In this document: positions 11,135 to 22,116 of the stretch, piece after piece
Position numbering within the stretch: position 1 is the stretch's first letter
Layout: every line of letters begins with the position of its first letter
NCBI GenBank assembly: GCA_031213475.1
Contig: JARUPZ010000002.1
Span: 17,910,079-17,974,078, forward strand
Reading direction: 5' to 3'
DNA: 64,000 nt
Origin: Nereocystis luetkeana
Lineage: Eukaryota > Sar > Phaeophyceae > Laminariales > Laminariaceae
Position numbers and translations under genes: made by a program
The notes under the pieces: generated by a model
What the model was told of the DNA's origin: nothing
Seen by the model: the letters and a program-made list of their open reading frames with translations, nothing else
Database searches by the model: none

Positions 11135-12218
11135 GGGCTATGTAGCGCATGGTGGCGCTGCACGCGGGCTCGGCCTGTTGTTCCCGTGCCCATTCGGTGT
11201 GCGAATAGCGCTCTACAGAATCACCAAATTGAAAGTCGGCAGCTGCGCCGAGAGCGTCGAAGTCATTCGTGGGGACGGGCGGTTCGTCAGTTGGCAGCGG
11301 AAGCCGTAAAAGAGGGGTTGCCACGGGCTCGGCGCCGTCGCGGTCGGACGGGATGGGTACCATCGGGACCAACGAAGAGGCAGGAGCCGGGGTCAAAACG
11401 ACTGGCGCGGTCGGTCGCGGTCGTGGGGCTCGCGGCGGGGTGATAGCACGCCGGGCGGATGGTCTAGGGGCCCCGCTGGGCCCGAAGCCATAATCAATCG
11501 CAGGCGGCGCGGAGCCAGAGGCGGCGGCCGTTCGTCGGCGCGTCCGAGTGGGGATGCGGCCGGAAGACGGGAAAACGTGCGGGGGAGCCGGGGTGCCAGG
11601 CGTCGATGGGGTAGACGCGGCCGGATCAGTGCTCACAGCGGAACCTTCTCCCTGAATATTGCTCGTCTGGGGAGGAGCGCGCTGGGCGACAATCGCCGCT
11701 GCAGCGGGGGCATTTGCATTGGCCAGGTCTGGAGGGGCAGATGCGGCCGGAGCAGTGCTCCCGGCGGAATCTTGTCCCTGTAAAGTGCTCGTCGGGGGAG
11801 CAGCGCGCTGGGCGACAGTCGTCGCTGCAGCGGGGGCTTCTGCATTGCCCTGGCCACAAGGGACTGACGCTGCCGGAGCAGTGCTGACGGCGGAATCATC
11901 GCCCTGTAAAGTGCTCGTCGGGGGAGGAGCGTGCTGGGCGACAATCGTCGCTGCAGCGGGGGCTTCTGCATAGCCCTGGTCGCCCCCGGAGGGTACGACG
12001 AAAACCAAAGCGAAAGCGGTGTTGGCGGCAGGTGAAAAAAACCGCAAGCCAGGACGGCGATCGACGGTGGCGACGGAAGCAGAGGCACGAGCGACGAATC
12101 TCCCAAAAGGAGCAGAGAGGTCGTCAATCCTCATACGTGGCCCGTGTGTGCGAAAATCGCGAAAATCCGAAGAGGTGAAAGGCAGCCCACCCAAGACGGC
12201 ACGTTCGAGGCGGGGCAC
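10599..12218 (-). pseudogene. pol: Element 1 spacer between RNase H and integrase, alanine/proline-rich
   Basis: The region opens with a non-repetitive part, followed by three units of about 40 aa (120 bp; roughly 11640-11975). Each unit contains variants of AAATIVAQRAPPPTSTLQG. After the repeats come proline-rich sequence and a block reading YSHTEWAREQQAEPACSATMRYIALG before the integrase. Frames change within the segment. No catalytic motif is present in the spacer. Element 2 instead has an acidic non-repetitive linker here. Confidence 0.65.
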
Positions 12219-12369
12219 CAGCCCACCCGAACCGACACCGGGGGTCGGGGAAGAGCGAGTGCGAAGCCCGCAGGCCTGAATGAGGAAGATACCCCCGTCC
12301 TCTGCGGGTGTGAGGCTGCTAGACCCACTGAGGTCGTGTTCCGTGGCCGGCTCTGGTAAGCGAGAGAGA

Positions 12370-12815
12370 AAATCAGCATTGCCGTTGGCGGTGCCCTTGC
12401 GGTACTCGAGGGTGTAGTCGAACGCTGTGAGGAACTCGAGCCACCGCTAAACTCGCGCGTTGTAATCCCCTACATTGGCGATGCTCTCAAGTGCCTTGTG
12501 GTCCGAAAAGATGCGAAACTTTGTCCCCCATAGGTAGCCGCCGAGTCGGTTGATAGCCCAGAAAATGCTGCGCGCTTCGAGGTCCAACGGGGTTCAGGGT
12601 CTCTCGGAATCGAGAGTAGCGCGGCTGATATAAGCAATGGGCCGTACCGAGCCGTCCAGATGTTTTTGTTCAAGCGCGCCCCCGAAACCGTCGATGCAGG
12701 CGTCACAGTACAAGCGAAAGGGGCGGGAGTCGTCGGCTACAGCGTCCCAGTCCGGGAAGACCAAGATTGGTGGGGCAGCGAGCTCGGCGAGGATCTGGCG
12801 AACGATAAATTCCAC
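12370..12815 (-). pseudogene. pol: Element 1 RNase H domain, frameshifted
   Basis: The N-terminal part reads PFRLYCDACIDGFGGALEQK and then PIAYISRATL. After a frame change, the other reading gives FRIFSDHKALESIANVGDYN and then an in-frame stop near 12447. Downstream, DYTLEYRKGTANGNADFLSR matches the RNase H end of element 2 (YTLEYRPGKVNGNADLMSR). The ribonuclease is interrupted at least twice. Confidence 0.75.
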
Positions 12816-12905
12816 GGCCGGCGTAAAGACGTACGTAACCCCCTTCCGGAGGAGGGCAGTGAGAGGCCGGATCCTTTTAGACAGGCCGGGCAGGACTTTG
12901 CGATA

Positions 12906-15137
12906 TTATCCCACGCCGCCCATCAATGCTCGGACCTGCTTGAGGTTCTTGGGCATGGGCATTTTCAACAAACCCGAAAAGTTTTCCGCATTGGGGCGTA
13001 TACCCGCAGGCGAAATGGAGTGGTCCAGAATTTTAGCGTCCGTGGCACCGAGGCGAGCCTTCGAGGGGGAGAGCTTGATGTTGTGTTTGCGCAGGCGTTC
13101 GAAAAGGGCTCGTATCGTCTTGACGTGGGCCGTCGGATCAGAGTCGAAAACGATCACATCATCGAGGTAGGCCGCCACCTGTGCCAGGCCTTTGATGACT
13201 TCGTTAATGGCTTTGACGAACCAGCCGGGCGAAGCACTGCTGCCTTGGGGCATTACGATCCACTCGTAGAGTCCCGTAGGAGTGCAAAATGCCGTGAGGG
13301 GGACGGTGTCTTTGTGCGCCGTAATTTGGTGGAACGAGGAGACCAAATCGAAGAGAGAAAACACCCGTCCCTTCCCCAGGGAGTCGAGAACTTGATCCAC
13401 GCGAGGAATAGGCAGCTGGCTGAGGTTGCTGATCTGGTTGAGTTTCTTGTAGTTCCCTGTGATCCAAACGCCTCCCGACTTCTTCGGGATGACCACCAGC
13501 GGGCTCGAGTACGGAGAGGTCGAGTGCTGGATCAGACCCGCCGCTAGATACTGATCCAAGGTGGCCTCCACTTCCTCGGCCAGGATGGGGTTGATGCGGT
13601 GCGGCCTGGACGTGACGGGAGGGCTTCCTTCCGGGGCCGAAATCACGAAACGTATCAACGAGCAGGAACCAAAATCAGATTTGGACTTCAAGAATACGTC
13701 CGGAAAATCGCAGAGAACATCTCCCAGTTGTTCGATGGTCTCAGGGGTCCAGTCCGTGCCATGAAGGTCAAACGCCACCTCCCGCAGATGCAGCGGCAAA
13801 CGTGCCCAGACGCCCAGGAACGAAACGCGCTGTGCTAGGCTCAAACGCTCAAGCAGTGCAGGCGAAGGAGAGCTCGGAGCTGCGAGGGGGGAAGTTGAAA
13901 CTGGCGAGACCGGAGCCACCTCAGATAATCCTGACGGAGGGCTGGGGGCTCGGTTGTTCTGATGCAAAACGTCCCGTGGAACGCTCAACAGTGGGGCGTG
14001 GGCGACGCCGAGGATATCTCCAGGCTTGAGGGCCGCCACGCCAACGAGGGGAAGAACCTGTCGCCCGGAGGCGACGAAGTGCTGCTCAGCCGAGGGCAGG
14101 TCGGGCTGAGGTATCATGTCGACCAAGTAGTGCCCAGTGAGTGCCGGGGAGCCATCGCTTCGAACCAAATTAACCACAAGGAGTTGAGCATCGTCAGACA
14201 GGGTGACGCCTGTCGCGCCCTCGTAGCGGAGATGGAAGCCTCCACCCGAAGCGGCGGGGTCGATGGCGTACACGGACATGCCTGTCGGGGTGTGGTGAAG
14301 CAACTCCAACTCGACAAAAACGCGATTGTCTGACGGCCGGGGTGGGAGAGAGCGATAGGAGCGGCTATTAAAACGCATCCAGCTGTCACGTCCCAGCAGT
14401 ACTGCATGCTGCATCACTGAGGGGGAAACCACGCAGGCCCAAACTGCGAGGGAGCACGTAGGCTCATTTTCTCGAAATAATTGAACGCTCAGGCGCACTC
14501 TCGTCGATGTCTTTAGAGGGGTTGATTCGCCAAACCCCCCCCAGGAACGAGAGGAGCATTTCTCCTCGCACGCGATGGACGCAGCACCAACCGTGAGCAT
14601 GCGATCCAAAACAACTTGCCGAATGAAGGTCTTTGGGGAGCCAGTGTCAAGAAGCGCCACGCAGCCAAAAGGTGCAAGAACGCCAGCTCCGCTGTGGATC
14701 GCGATTTTGGTTGTAACAGAGGCGTCGTCGAGGGTAATGGTGCCCTCGACGAGGCAGGGGCCATGTTCTGGCAGCGCGAGGGAGGGGTCGACACTAGGTG
14801 CGACAGCCAAAACCTTGGGGCTGTGATCAGCCGGCGCTTCAGAAAAATAGGTCGAAAACTCCAAGGGAGGACCTAGGCAAGCGCGGGCCACGGGCAACGG
14901 GCCAGGCGGCGCTGGGGAAATCTCATGTATTCTGTCAGTCGTGGTTGGAGTGCACAATGGATGAGAAGAGGCGGGGGGTGCCAACCCGGCCTCACTTGAG
15001 CGGAGGGTGTCGCGAACGGCGGAAAGAGCTTTCCCGAGCAGATTTTTGCCACGCCACCGAGAGGGGTCTTGAGCCTCGGGGTCATCTTCCCGGAGACCGG
15101 TGCCCCACACGGAGTCAAAAGGGCTGGCTTCAGCCAA
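12906..15137 (-). CDS. pol: Element 1 open frame: NADAR C-terminus, aspartic protease and reverse transcriptase
   Basis: This 743-codon frame is the longest intact piece of element 1. Residues 1-46 are the end of the NADAR domain (SPFDSVWGTGL, GKNLLGKALSAVRDTL). A linker follows. The retropepsin motif LLDTGSPKTF is at about residues 162-171 and its closing block LLGRDSW about 95 residues later, in one frame. The reverse transcriptase then shows VVIPKKSGGVW, LFDLVSSFHQI, MPQGSSASPGWF and the catalytic YLDD. The frame ends in the RT connection (MPMPKNLKQVRALMG). Element 2 has the same protease-RT order but no NADAR piece. Confidence 0.88.
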   Translation of the reverse strand: MAEASPFDSVWGTGLREDDPEAQDPSRWRGKNLLGKALSAVRDTLRSSEAGLAPPASSHPLCTPTTTDRIHEISPAPPGPLPVARACLGPPLEFSTYFSEAPADHSPKVLAVAPSVDPSLALPEHGPCLVEGTITLDDASVTTKIAIHSGAGVLAPFGCVALLDTGSPKTFIRQVVLDRMLTVGAASIACEEKCSSRSWGGFGESTPLKTSTRVRLSVQLFRENEPTCSLAVWACVVSPSVMQHAVLLGRDSWMRFNSRSYRSLPPRPSDNRVFVELELLHHTPTGMSVYAIDPAASGGGFHLRYEGATGVTLSDDAQLLVVNLVRSDGSPALTGHYLVDMIPQPDLPSAEQHFVASGRQVLPLVGVAALKPGDILGVAHAPLLSVPRDVLHQNNRAPSPPSGLSEVAPVSPVSTSPLAAPSSPSPALLERLSLAQRVSFLGVWARLPLHLREVAFDLHGTDWTPETIEQLGDVLCDFPDVFLKSKSDFGSCSLIRFVISAPEGSPPVTSRPHRINPILAEEVEATLDQYLAAGLIQHSTSPYSSPLVVIPKKSGGVWITGNYKKLNQISNLSQLPIPRVDQVLDSLGKGRVFSLFDLVSSFHQITAHKDTVPLTAFCTPTGLYEWIVMPQGSSASPGWFVKAINEVIKGLAQVAAYLDDVIVFDSDPTAHVKTIRALFERLRKHNIKLSPSKARLGATDAKILDHSISPAGIRPNAENFSGLLKMPMPKNLKQVRALMGGVG

Positions 15138-15456
15138 AACATTTGTTGCCAGTGCTCAATAGGTGCTGCTCCATGACCGGGGTCTGCGTGAATTTGGCAA
15201 AGGAACCAGCAAGGGCGGCGTCTTCCCGAACGCGGTCCCAAGTAGCGCAGTCGAAGTTATGCACGCCTCGACCGAGGCGTTTCTGTTCGCGAGGGTCTGG
15301 CGAGGCCATAATCCGCTCCGCTGTGTCGTGGTCCAGAAAAAGGCGAGCCTTTTCAGCCATCATGTACTGCTCCGCGCAGGAATATGTCCCCTCGCCAATG
15401 ACAAAAACCGAGGGGGACCACTGCGAAAAATAGGAGGGGGGCTGCCAGAAAAGTAC
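15000..15456 (-). pseudogene. NADAR (YbiA/DUF1768-like) domain inside element 1, split by one extra base
   Basis: NADAR domains are N-glycosidases. Known members act on riboflavin-pathway intermediates, and some remove ADP-ribose from nucleic acid bases. The minus-strand frame 15130-15951 contains FWQPPSYFSQWSP, VIGEGTYSCAEQYMMAEKA, DPREQKRLGRGV, FAKFTQTP and LLSTGNK. The next frame (from 15137) continues with LAEASPFDSVWGTGL, DPSRWRGKNLLGKAL and AVRDTL. Together these cover the family from start to end, in order. The break falls between STGNK and LAEAS and is explained by a single extra T. The domain lies after the Gag zinc knuckle and before the protease. Element 2 has no counterpart at this position. 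Assignment rests on motif order seen by eye. Confidence 0.85.
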
Positions 15457-16820
15457 CGCCCGCTCCGTTGAATACTCGAGAGTAGGGTCAAAGACCGAAG
15501 GTGTCGAGTCGTCGGTGGCCGCCGTTGCGGTGTGTGTTTGGGGAAGTGTGCTTCTCTGAGAACACTGAGCCCCTGGTGCACGAGGCGAGTCAGGCTCCAC
15601 GTATACTGGCTCAGTGTCATCATTGCCCGTGGGCAAAAAATCGCCAGAAGGTTCTCTTACTGCGCCCGATGATCCCTGTCCTGGACCAAAGGGGGCAGGG
15701 GGCTCTGAGCCCGTTCTGCTTGACGAGAGCTGCGATTCTTCCGAATTTAACGGGTATGCAGTCCGGTTGATCTGACCGGAGGCTGTGGAGTCACCACTGG
15801 CTCGACGGGCAGTACCAGGCTTTTCCTGTTCCACTGGAGCCGAAGGAGCGCGGCGCACGTGGAGTGGTGTGCGCGAAGACGAAAGAGGGCCTGCAGACCC
15901 TGTAGATGACTTCAAGAACGGTGCTCCGGTGGGGGGCAACAAAGGGTCCACCGGAGAGGGCTTTCGTCCTGTAGACCTGGTGGGGAAGGGGTACGAGGTA
16001 GCTAATCTTGTCGACTCTTCCTTAACAGGAAAAATGATTGGACGGCCACCGTTATTGCGAGGAAACGCCTAGTCGAGCTTCAACCGACATCTCGGGGTTT
16101 TGGTGTTTGCCTTCCCGCACCTCAAACCGACCGCCACCGCATGGCCGGGAGGTGAAAGAAGGGGACACTCTCGCTGAAAAGAACGACGCGACGGCGCGAC
16201 ACGCGTGGTGCCGTGCGGTGCATGGTTCGGGAGAGGGGCGTTTATCTCGCCTGCTCTCGTGCCCAGGGTGAGGGGAACGGCGTTCGAGGCGCGGGCTCCC
16301 GACGTCGGCGAACACGCCCGGAGACTCCGCGGTAGAACCGGTGGAGCACAGTCGCTGCGTCGGTCCGAAGTACGGAGCAACGTGCGGGAGTGGGGCGGCG
16401 CTGGACGACGCTGAGTGCTGAGCGAGCCTGGGACGCGTGTATCTTGTGAAATCAATGTATTTTCTCCCGGCAATGCTGGCGGCGGGCGGGCAGGAGGAGC
16501 CGAACCGCCGTCGACCTGTCAGTTACCGGCGCGGAAGGTGCCCGGATGGCGTCCGTTGGGGTTACCGTCCGAATTATGCGAGGCACCGTAGCGAACCCCC
16601 GAAGCGGGAGCCGCGGTGGAAGAGGCAGAGTTGGTCAAACCACCACCGTGGTAGCCGGAGTTAGACTGTTGGTGCCCTCGCTCCACGTGTGTGTTGTAGC
16701 CGCCACCTTGTCTGTGGCCCTGGCCGTGATGCTGTCCACGCGAATGGCCTGAACGTCGCCTGTTTTTCTTGTGGTTGTTCCTGTTCAGCCGTGAGTTATT
16801 TTCGCGGCGGTGTCGGTTCA
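15457..16820 (-). pseudogene. Element 1 linker between Gag and NADAR, low complexity
   Basis: The part just before the NADAR domain (15457-15951) is rich in Ser, Pro, Thr and Gly and shares an open frame with it. Further upstream on the minus strand, 16519-16821 reads an Arg/Asn/Gly/His-rich peptide (for example GQHHGQGHRQGGGYNTHVER). This resembles the Gly/His/Arg-rich segment in element 2 Gag. The stretch 15952-16518 shows nothing I can identify. Confidence 0.5.
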
Positions 16821-16824
16821 TGCG

Positions 16825-17397
16825 TTATTGCCAACGACAAAACGCCGCGCCGTCGTCGCCGAGAGTTCCGACGTCGGGGTGGAGAATACCGCTGAGGTTT
16901 TGAAAGGGATGCCTACACTGTCTGAGGGAGTGTGAGTCTTCGTGGCAGTTCAAACAGCGGCCTCGGGTTTCGCTGAGGGCGGCCGCGCGGGCGGACGATG
17001 AAAGTAGACCGCTCCAGAGAGGGGGGTCCTCGGTCTGGATGGGCATGCAAACAGCGTGAATTTCAGCATAGTGGTGTTCTTCTAGGGACCAGCAGTTGAA
17101 AGCGGTGTCAAGCCACGGGTCGAGGCAGTCAGGGATAGATTTGTGGACGTTCATCACAAGCGGATTATTGCGCAACCCCGTCTGCCAAACAGGCGACTGG
17201 GGAAGCGTCCGGCCCTGGCCGCGACCATTACTGGCGGGCCGGGGCCCCGACGGGGTGGATGACCGCACACTCGTCGAAGAAGCAGGCAAAGAAAAATATG
17301 TTTCGCCGTTGATGGCAAGCGTCTTATTATTCGCGAGAGTCTCAAAAGCCAGCCACATGGCGTCCAAAGTACCAAACGGCCTCGACACGGTAGCCAA
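16825..17397 (-). pseudogene. gag: Element 1 Gag C-terminus with CCHC zinc knuckle
   Basis: The 190-codon frame contains CLNCHEDSHSLRQC, a CX2CX4HX4C nucleic-acid-binding knuckle. It is followed by FQNLSGILHPDVGTLGDDG. Element 2 Gag has CMNCGHENHFAREC followed by FLNRSNLIHPAVGDGTPQE, clearly the same protein end. The frame differs from the capsid frame upstream, so a frameshift lies near 17400. Confidence 0.85.
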
Positions 17398-19946
17398 ACT
17401 CCCGGGTACAGCGTGGGCACCAAGCTGGGGAACTGCTCGTTCACCGCCATCCGAACAACCTCCAATACAACCTCCACCCCCGGAGCCAAAACACGCTCAG
17501 TCCCCGTCGCTGCCGACACCACTCCACGAAAAGCACGGCTAAAACCGCAAAAGGGGGTCCCGTTAGGTACGCCAAAATTATGCAACTTGGTGTAGCTGGC
17601 CCCCGTGTCGGTGCGATCGTAGTGGTTGCTCAGCAGCCTCAGGAGGAGCGTGAACGCTTTCGGTCCCGTCGATCCAGCTGCGAGGGCGCGCGACACCTGC
17701 CCAAAACAATCATCCATCAAGGTAGTGAGGGGGGCGGTCGTCGGCCTGTCAGGTGCGATGGCGCGCGCGAAGGATTTCTTGAGGGGGTACTCCCAACCGG
17801 GGATCCAATCGGTAGAACTGAGGCCTTCGTGGCTGCCATCGTTGCACATCATGAGAATATCAGACGTGGAGGCCTTAACCGAACGAGTGAGTTGTTGCGC
17901 GGCGTCAGAAGGGTTGATCGAGGAGGGAAAAAGTAGAACAGAAATGCGTGAAATATACTTCAGTCCCAGGTGTTTGTACGCCCGTTGGACGTCTGTGTGC
18001 TTTTTCGCGGTGGCGGCGGCGGCGGCGTCGATCGCCGCCGTGCGAGCGTGGGCAAGGTGAGACGACACGGGCATGGCGCGGTCCTCGTACATAGTCAGGC
18101 GACCAAGAAGCGCGGCGGACGAAGCAACTTCCGCCAGCGAGGGAACCACTTGCCTGTTGGAACCGGTGGTGACTTCGGGAACGGGGCTTTCGCCGCCGCC
18201 GTCCGTGCAGGACCTCGAAGAGTTGGCCTGAGACGCGTCTCCCCGCGGGTGGTAGCTCCAATTTCGCCCGTCGCTCGAGCTGTCCTTCCCCTGGCCCCGG
18301 TTACGCCGCCGACCAGCCCCGTTTCGCCGGAACGTGCTCCTGCAATGGTCTGAACCCTGTCCGCGGCGGGCCTTGCCGTCTTGGCCTGTCGAGGCTCCCC
18401 CCGTGGTTGGACGCCAGCGGTCCCGGGCGTCATCGCGGCGGTAGGGGTGGTCACGGGCCCCAGAGCCGTCGGGGACTCCCAGGTGTTGGTGCCCCGGGGG
18501 CCGGTGAGTCCTGTCGTCCGAGAGGGGGTTGGAGAGGGCGTGGGCCTGACCCGAGCCCTGTCCGACGTCCGGGAGCCGTTGTCCCTGGGCGCCGAGGTCC
18601 GCCCGGCGCTTGCAGTGGCGCCCATACTCCGTCGGGGTCGGCCAAAAAACGGTAGCGGAGCACAAATCGTGCGCCTGCCGCAGGCTTTTCACGAGGGCCA
18701 TGGTGTGCTCCCGGCGTTGCTGGCCCTTCCAGCTGTCACCCGCCATGACAAGCCAAGCGTCGTGGACGGAGAGGTCGTCCTCGGGCATGTCCAGTCGGAG
18801 CTCGCGAGCAGCAGAGACCACCTTCGAAGCCGCCTCCAAGGGGAAGCATGAATTTGGGGCAGCGGCCATGCAGGCGGCACTCCCCTGAAAGAAATCCAGA
18901 TCTTCGGTACGCTCGATCCGGGCGTCGACCGCGATGGCGCTAGGAGGGAGCGTGGCGAAAAAGTCAAAACCGGGGGCTGGAGTGGCGGTTGTCGCGGTCT
19001 CGGCATAGGGAAGGCACTCCCCTGAGTGTCTCGTCTCGGCAACACGACGGGGCTTCGTGCTGCTGTCCGCCCGCGCCGCCCGCAGAGCTTCCCTGGCGCG
19101 GGATATGGAGGCCTGGGCGCGGGAGGCGGAGCGTGCGGCGTCCTCCGAGGCCACGGCGGCCTCCTTCGAAGAGTTGTATGCGGCCTCCGAAGCAGTGGTA
19201 GCGTCGGCGTCGGTGCCAGCGGCCGCTGATGCCACAGTCTCGGCCTCCGTGAGCGCCTGCGCCCGGCGGCGGGCGGTTTCCGCCGAGGTCGCTCCGAGGG
19301 TCTCGGCGGCTGTCAAGGCCCGTTCTGCCGCCGCGATATCGGGGTGACCATCGGCTGCAGCAAGAGGCCGCTCGGCTGCGGCAGCATCGGCCCGAGCTGG
19401 GGTCGAGCATTGGGCCATGGTTCCCCCGCCGAGGTCCGGGACGTCCGATCAGCGCCGGATGAGGGCCGCCTGAGCCTCGGCCGAGAGGGAGGTCCAGGCC
19501 TCTGGTAGTTGAGAGGGCGGGGCTTGATCCCCGTCCTGCGCTATCTCCCTAGTGGCGCCTTGCTTCGTCGTCCCCTCCTCGTCCTCGGAACTACGGGCCT
19601 CGTAGTCCATCGCGTCGTCCAAATCTGCCCGGCCCGGGCGCTGGGGTGTACGCTCTCCCGAGGAGGGAGAGGAGCCGTAAGTCCTCAGGCCACTGGCAAA
19701 CCTGGCGGGGCTGGGGGACTCCTCCCTTGCCTTTGGTGTCCGAGGCATGCTGAGTCGGGCGGTGAGTCGGGGACGGGCGAAACACATCGAGGCAGGGGAG
19801 GGCACCGGGGCAGGGGGGGACACCGGGGCCGGGGGGGGCGGCATTCGGGGGAACTTAGGGTTGTATAACGAAGGAGCGGCGGCGGCAGTATCCGCGGCTC
19901 GTGCTGCAGCAACTTGTCTAGCGCTGATGAGGGCATGGCGAGCCAT
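17154..19946 (-). pseudogene. gag: Element 1 Gag matrix/capsid region
   Basis: The frames 19449-19946 and 17154-19418 are in the same phase, separated by an in-frame TGA at 19449-19451. The C-terminal third resembles the element 2 capsid: STDWIPGWEYPLKKSFARAI corresponds to VLWTPGWEMCLQRHILRSI, and FGVPNGTPFCGF to LVVPAGTPFSKY. The N-terminal part is alanine-rich with a likely coiled coil. A central stretch reads Arg/Gly-rich nonsense, probably an out-of-frame segment between compensating indels. Confidence 0.7.
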
Positions 19947-22017
19947 TCGGCGAGCACTACGAGCGCTTGAGGAGTCAGCTTCGGCCCGAGAAGGTAGCGC
20001 GATAGATATGCGGTTGTCACAGGGTGTACGTGTACTAACATCCAGCGTGTTTGGTGCAGGTACTTCGCCGGTACTGGGGGGGGGGTGTCATAAGCATCGT
20101 CCCTTCCAACAGCAGTAATATTTTTTTCCTCAGCACATTTTCCAGCAGAATCAGCGCGGGTCGCTACAGCAGCGGGTATGGTAGGCGCTATACTGAACTC
20201 CACGATGCCTTCTTGTGGGCGGGGCGCAGGAAAATTTACACGAGCGGCCGTCTCGCTCCCTCTAGCAGCAGTTTCAAAACTCGCAGCATTACTGTAGGTT
20301 CCAGCGGAATCGGCGTGGGTGGCTACGGCAGAGGAAAAAGCAGGTGCACCACTGAAATGTACTGTGCCGTGTTGTGGGCGAGGCGTGGGAAAAATTTCAC
20401 GAGCGGCCATGTCGCTCCCTTCAACAGCAGCACCAAAACGCGCAGCCGTACTGGAATTTTCAGCAGAAACGGCGCGGGTGGGTATAGCAGCAGGCAACGC
20501 AGACGCAATACTGAAATGCAGTGTGCCGTCTTGAGGGCGAGGCGTGGGAAAAAACTCACGAGCGACCATGTCGCTCCCGTCAACAGCAACATCAAAACTC
20601 GCAGCCGTACTGGAAGTTTCAGCAGAAACGGCGCGGGTGGGCACAGCAGCAGGCAACGCAGGCTCAAGACGGAAATGCAGTGTGCCGTCTTGTGGGCGAG
20701 GCGTGGGAAAAATTCACGAGCGACCATGTCGCTCCCTTCAACAGCAGCATCAAAACTCGCAGCCGTACAGGACTTTTCAGCAGAAACGGCGCGGGTGGGC
20801 ACAGCAGCAGGCAATGCAGGCGCAATACTAAGATGCAGTGTGCCGTCTTGTGGGCGAGGCGTGGGGAAAAAATCACGAGCGACCATGTCGCTCCCTCTAA
20901 CAGCAGCATCAAACCTCGCAGCCGTACTGGGATTTTCAGCAGAAACGGCGCGGGTGGGCACAGCAGCATGCAATGCAGGCGCAATACCTAACTCCAGTGT
21001 GCCGTCATGTGAGCGAGGCGTGGGAGAATCTTCACAAGCGACCATTAAGGAAGTAGACTCAATACTAAAATCCTGCGTGCCGTCTTGTGGGCGAGGCGCG
21101 GGAAAAATCTCCCGAGCGGCCGCATCTCCCTCTCTAACAGCAGTATTAAAACGCCCGGCTGTACGGAATTTCCACGCGGAATCGTCGTTTGCATCTACAG
21201 CTGTGAGGGAAGCGGGCTCAACATTGAAATCCAGTGTGTCATCGTGTGGTACGGGCACGGAAAAAATCGCATCGTGCGCTCGCGTTGTGGGAAAAAATTA
21301 ACGAGAGGCAGCATCGCTCGCGGCTATCCTACGCGTACGAGCGAGGTCGGGCAGCAGTGGAATCGTGCGAGGCGGAAAAACAGTCGCAATAACTCTCTCA
21401 TCTGGCCCAGGAGCACGTAGATCCGATGGCGAAGAGCGCAGTTGGCAGGCGTGAAAAACGCTACGTCCAGGTTCGTCCGACACTCTCCTGTCCAGAGCAG
21501 AAGCAGCTGACCCCACGCCCTCAGCGGAGCCAGGTGACTTGGACGGTAGATGGCACGAGTGGGGAATCAAAACTGCAAAGCCCAAGGCCTGGCCGCTTAC
21601 ACACGCCACGCTCTCCGAAGGGTCCGACGCTCTCCGGCCCAGAGCGGAAGAAGCTGGCTCAACGCTCTCAGTGGAGCCAGGTGGCTTGGACGGCAGATCT
21701 CGTCCCGGCGAGCGAGAAGGCTCGGAAAAGGTCTTGAACGAGGTCCGTCTGCCGGAAGCTGCTCGAGATTCGCCAAGGGGCCCCAGCCCTGGGTCTTCGG
21801 ACGGGCGAGTTGTACAAGGCGCGCGATCCACGTCGTCATCACGGGGCTCCTGCCGAGACACACGCTCCGTATGGTGGTTTGTTGTACAAGGCGCTCGATC
21901 TCCATCGACGAGCCTTGGGCGGTGGGGCACTAGGTGGCTCTGGGCCTCAGAGGCTCGTCCACCACGAGGGGAAGCAGACCCTCCCTCCCCGTGAGTCTCC
22001 ATCGTGCAGCGGAGCAA
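19685..22017 (-). pseudogene. gag: Element 1 Gag N-terminal extension with about 52-residue tandem repeats
   Basis: The first frame (21298-22017) starts about 100 bp inside the 5' LTR, as expected for a retroelement leader and Gag start. Downstream, 20140-21290 is a tandem array of about seven or eight units of 155-161 bp. On the minus strand a unit reads variants of AVPTRAVSAEKSSTAASF and AREFFPTPRPQDGTLHFS. Because unit lengths are not all multiples of three, the frame changes along the array. Long plus-strand frames over the same DNA are antisense readings of a stop-poor repeat. Confidence 0.65.
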
Positions 22018-22116
22018 ACTGACTAAAACAAAAAGCTAAAACGAAAGCAAAAACAGAGTGAAAAAAAAAACTTGCACCGGTAAAAAGGCTAAAAGTCCTA
22101 AGCCGAAGACGTCACT

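Noticed and set aside
12660..13547. Plus-strand frame of 295 codons
   Set aside because: Antisense to the reverse transcriptase and RNase H of element 1, whose motifs are clear on the minus strand.
20051..21301. Plus-strand frame of 416 codons
   Set aside because: It is antisense to the Gag repeat array of element 1. The repeat has few stops in any frame, and the plus-strand reading itself changes frame relative to the repeat unit midway.
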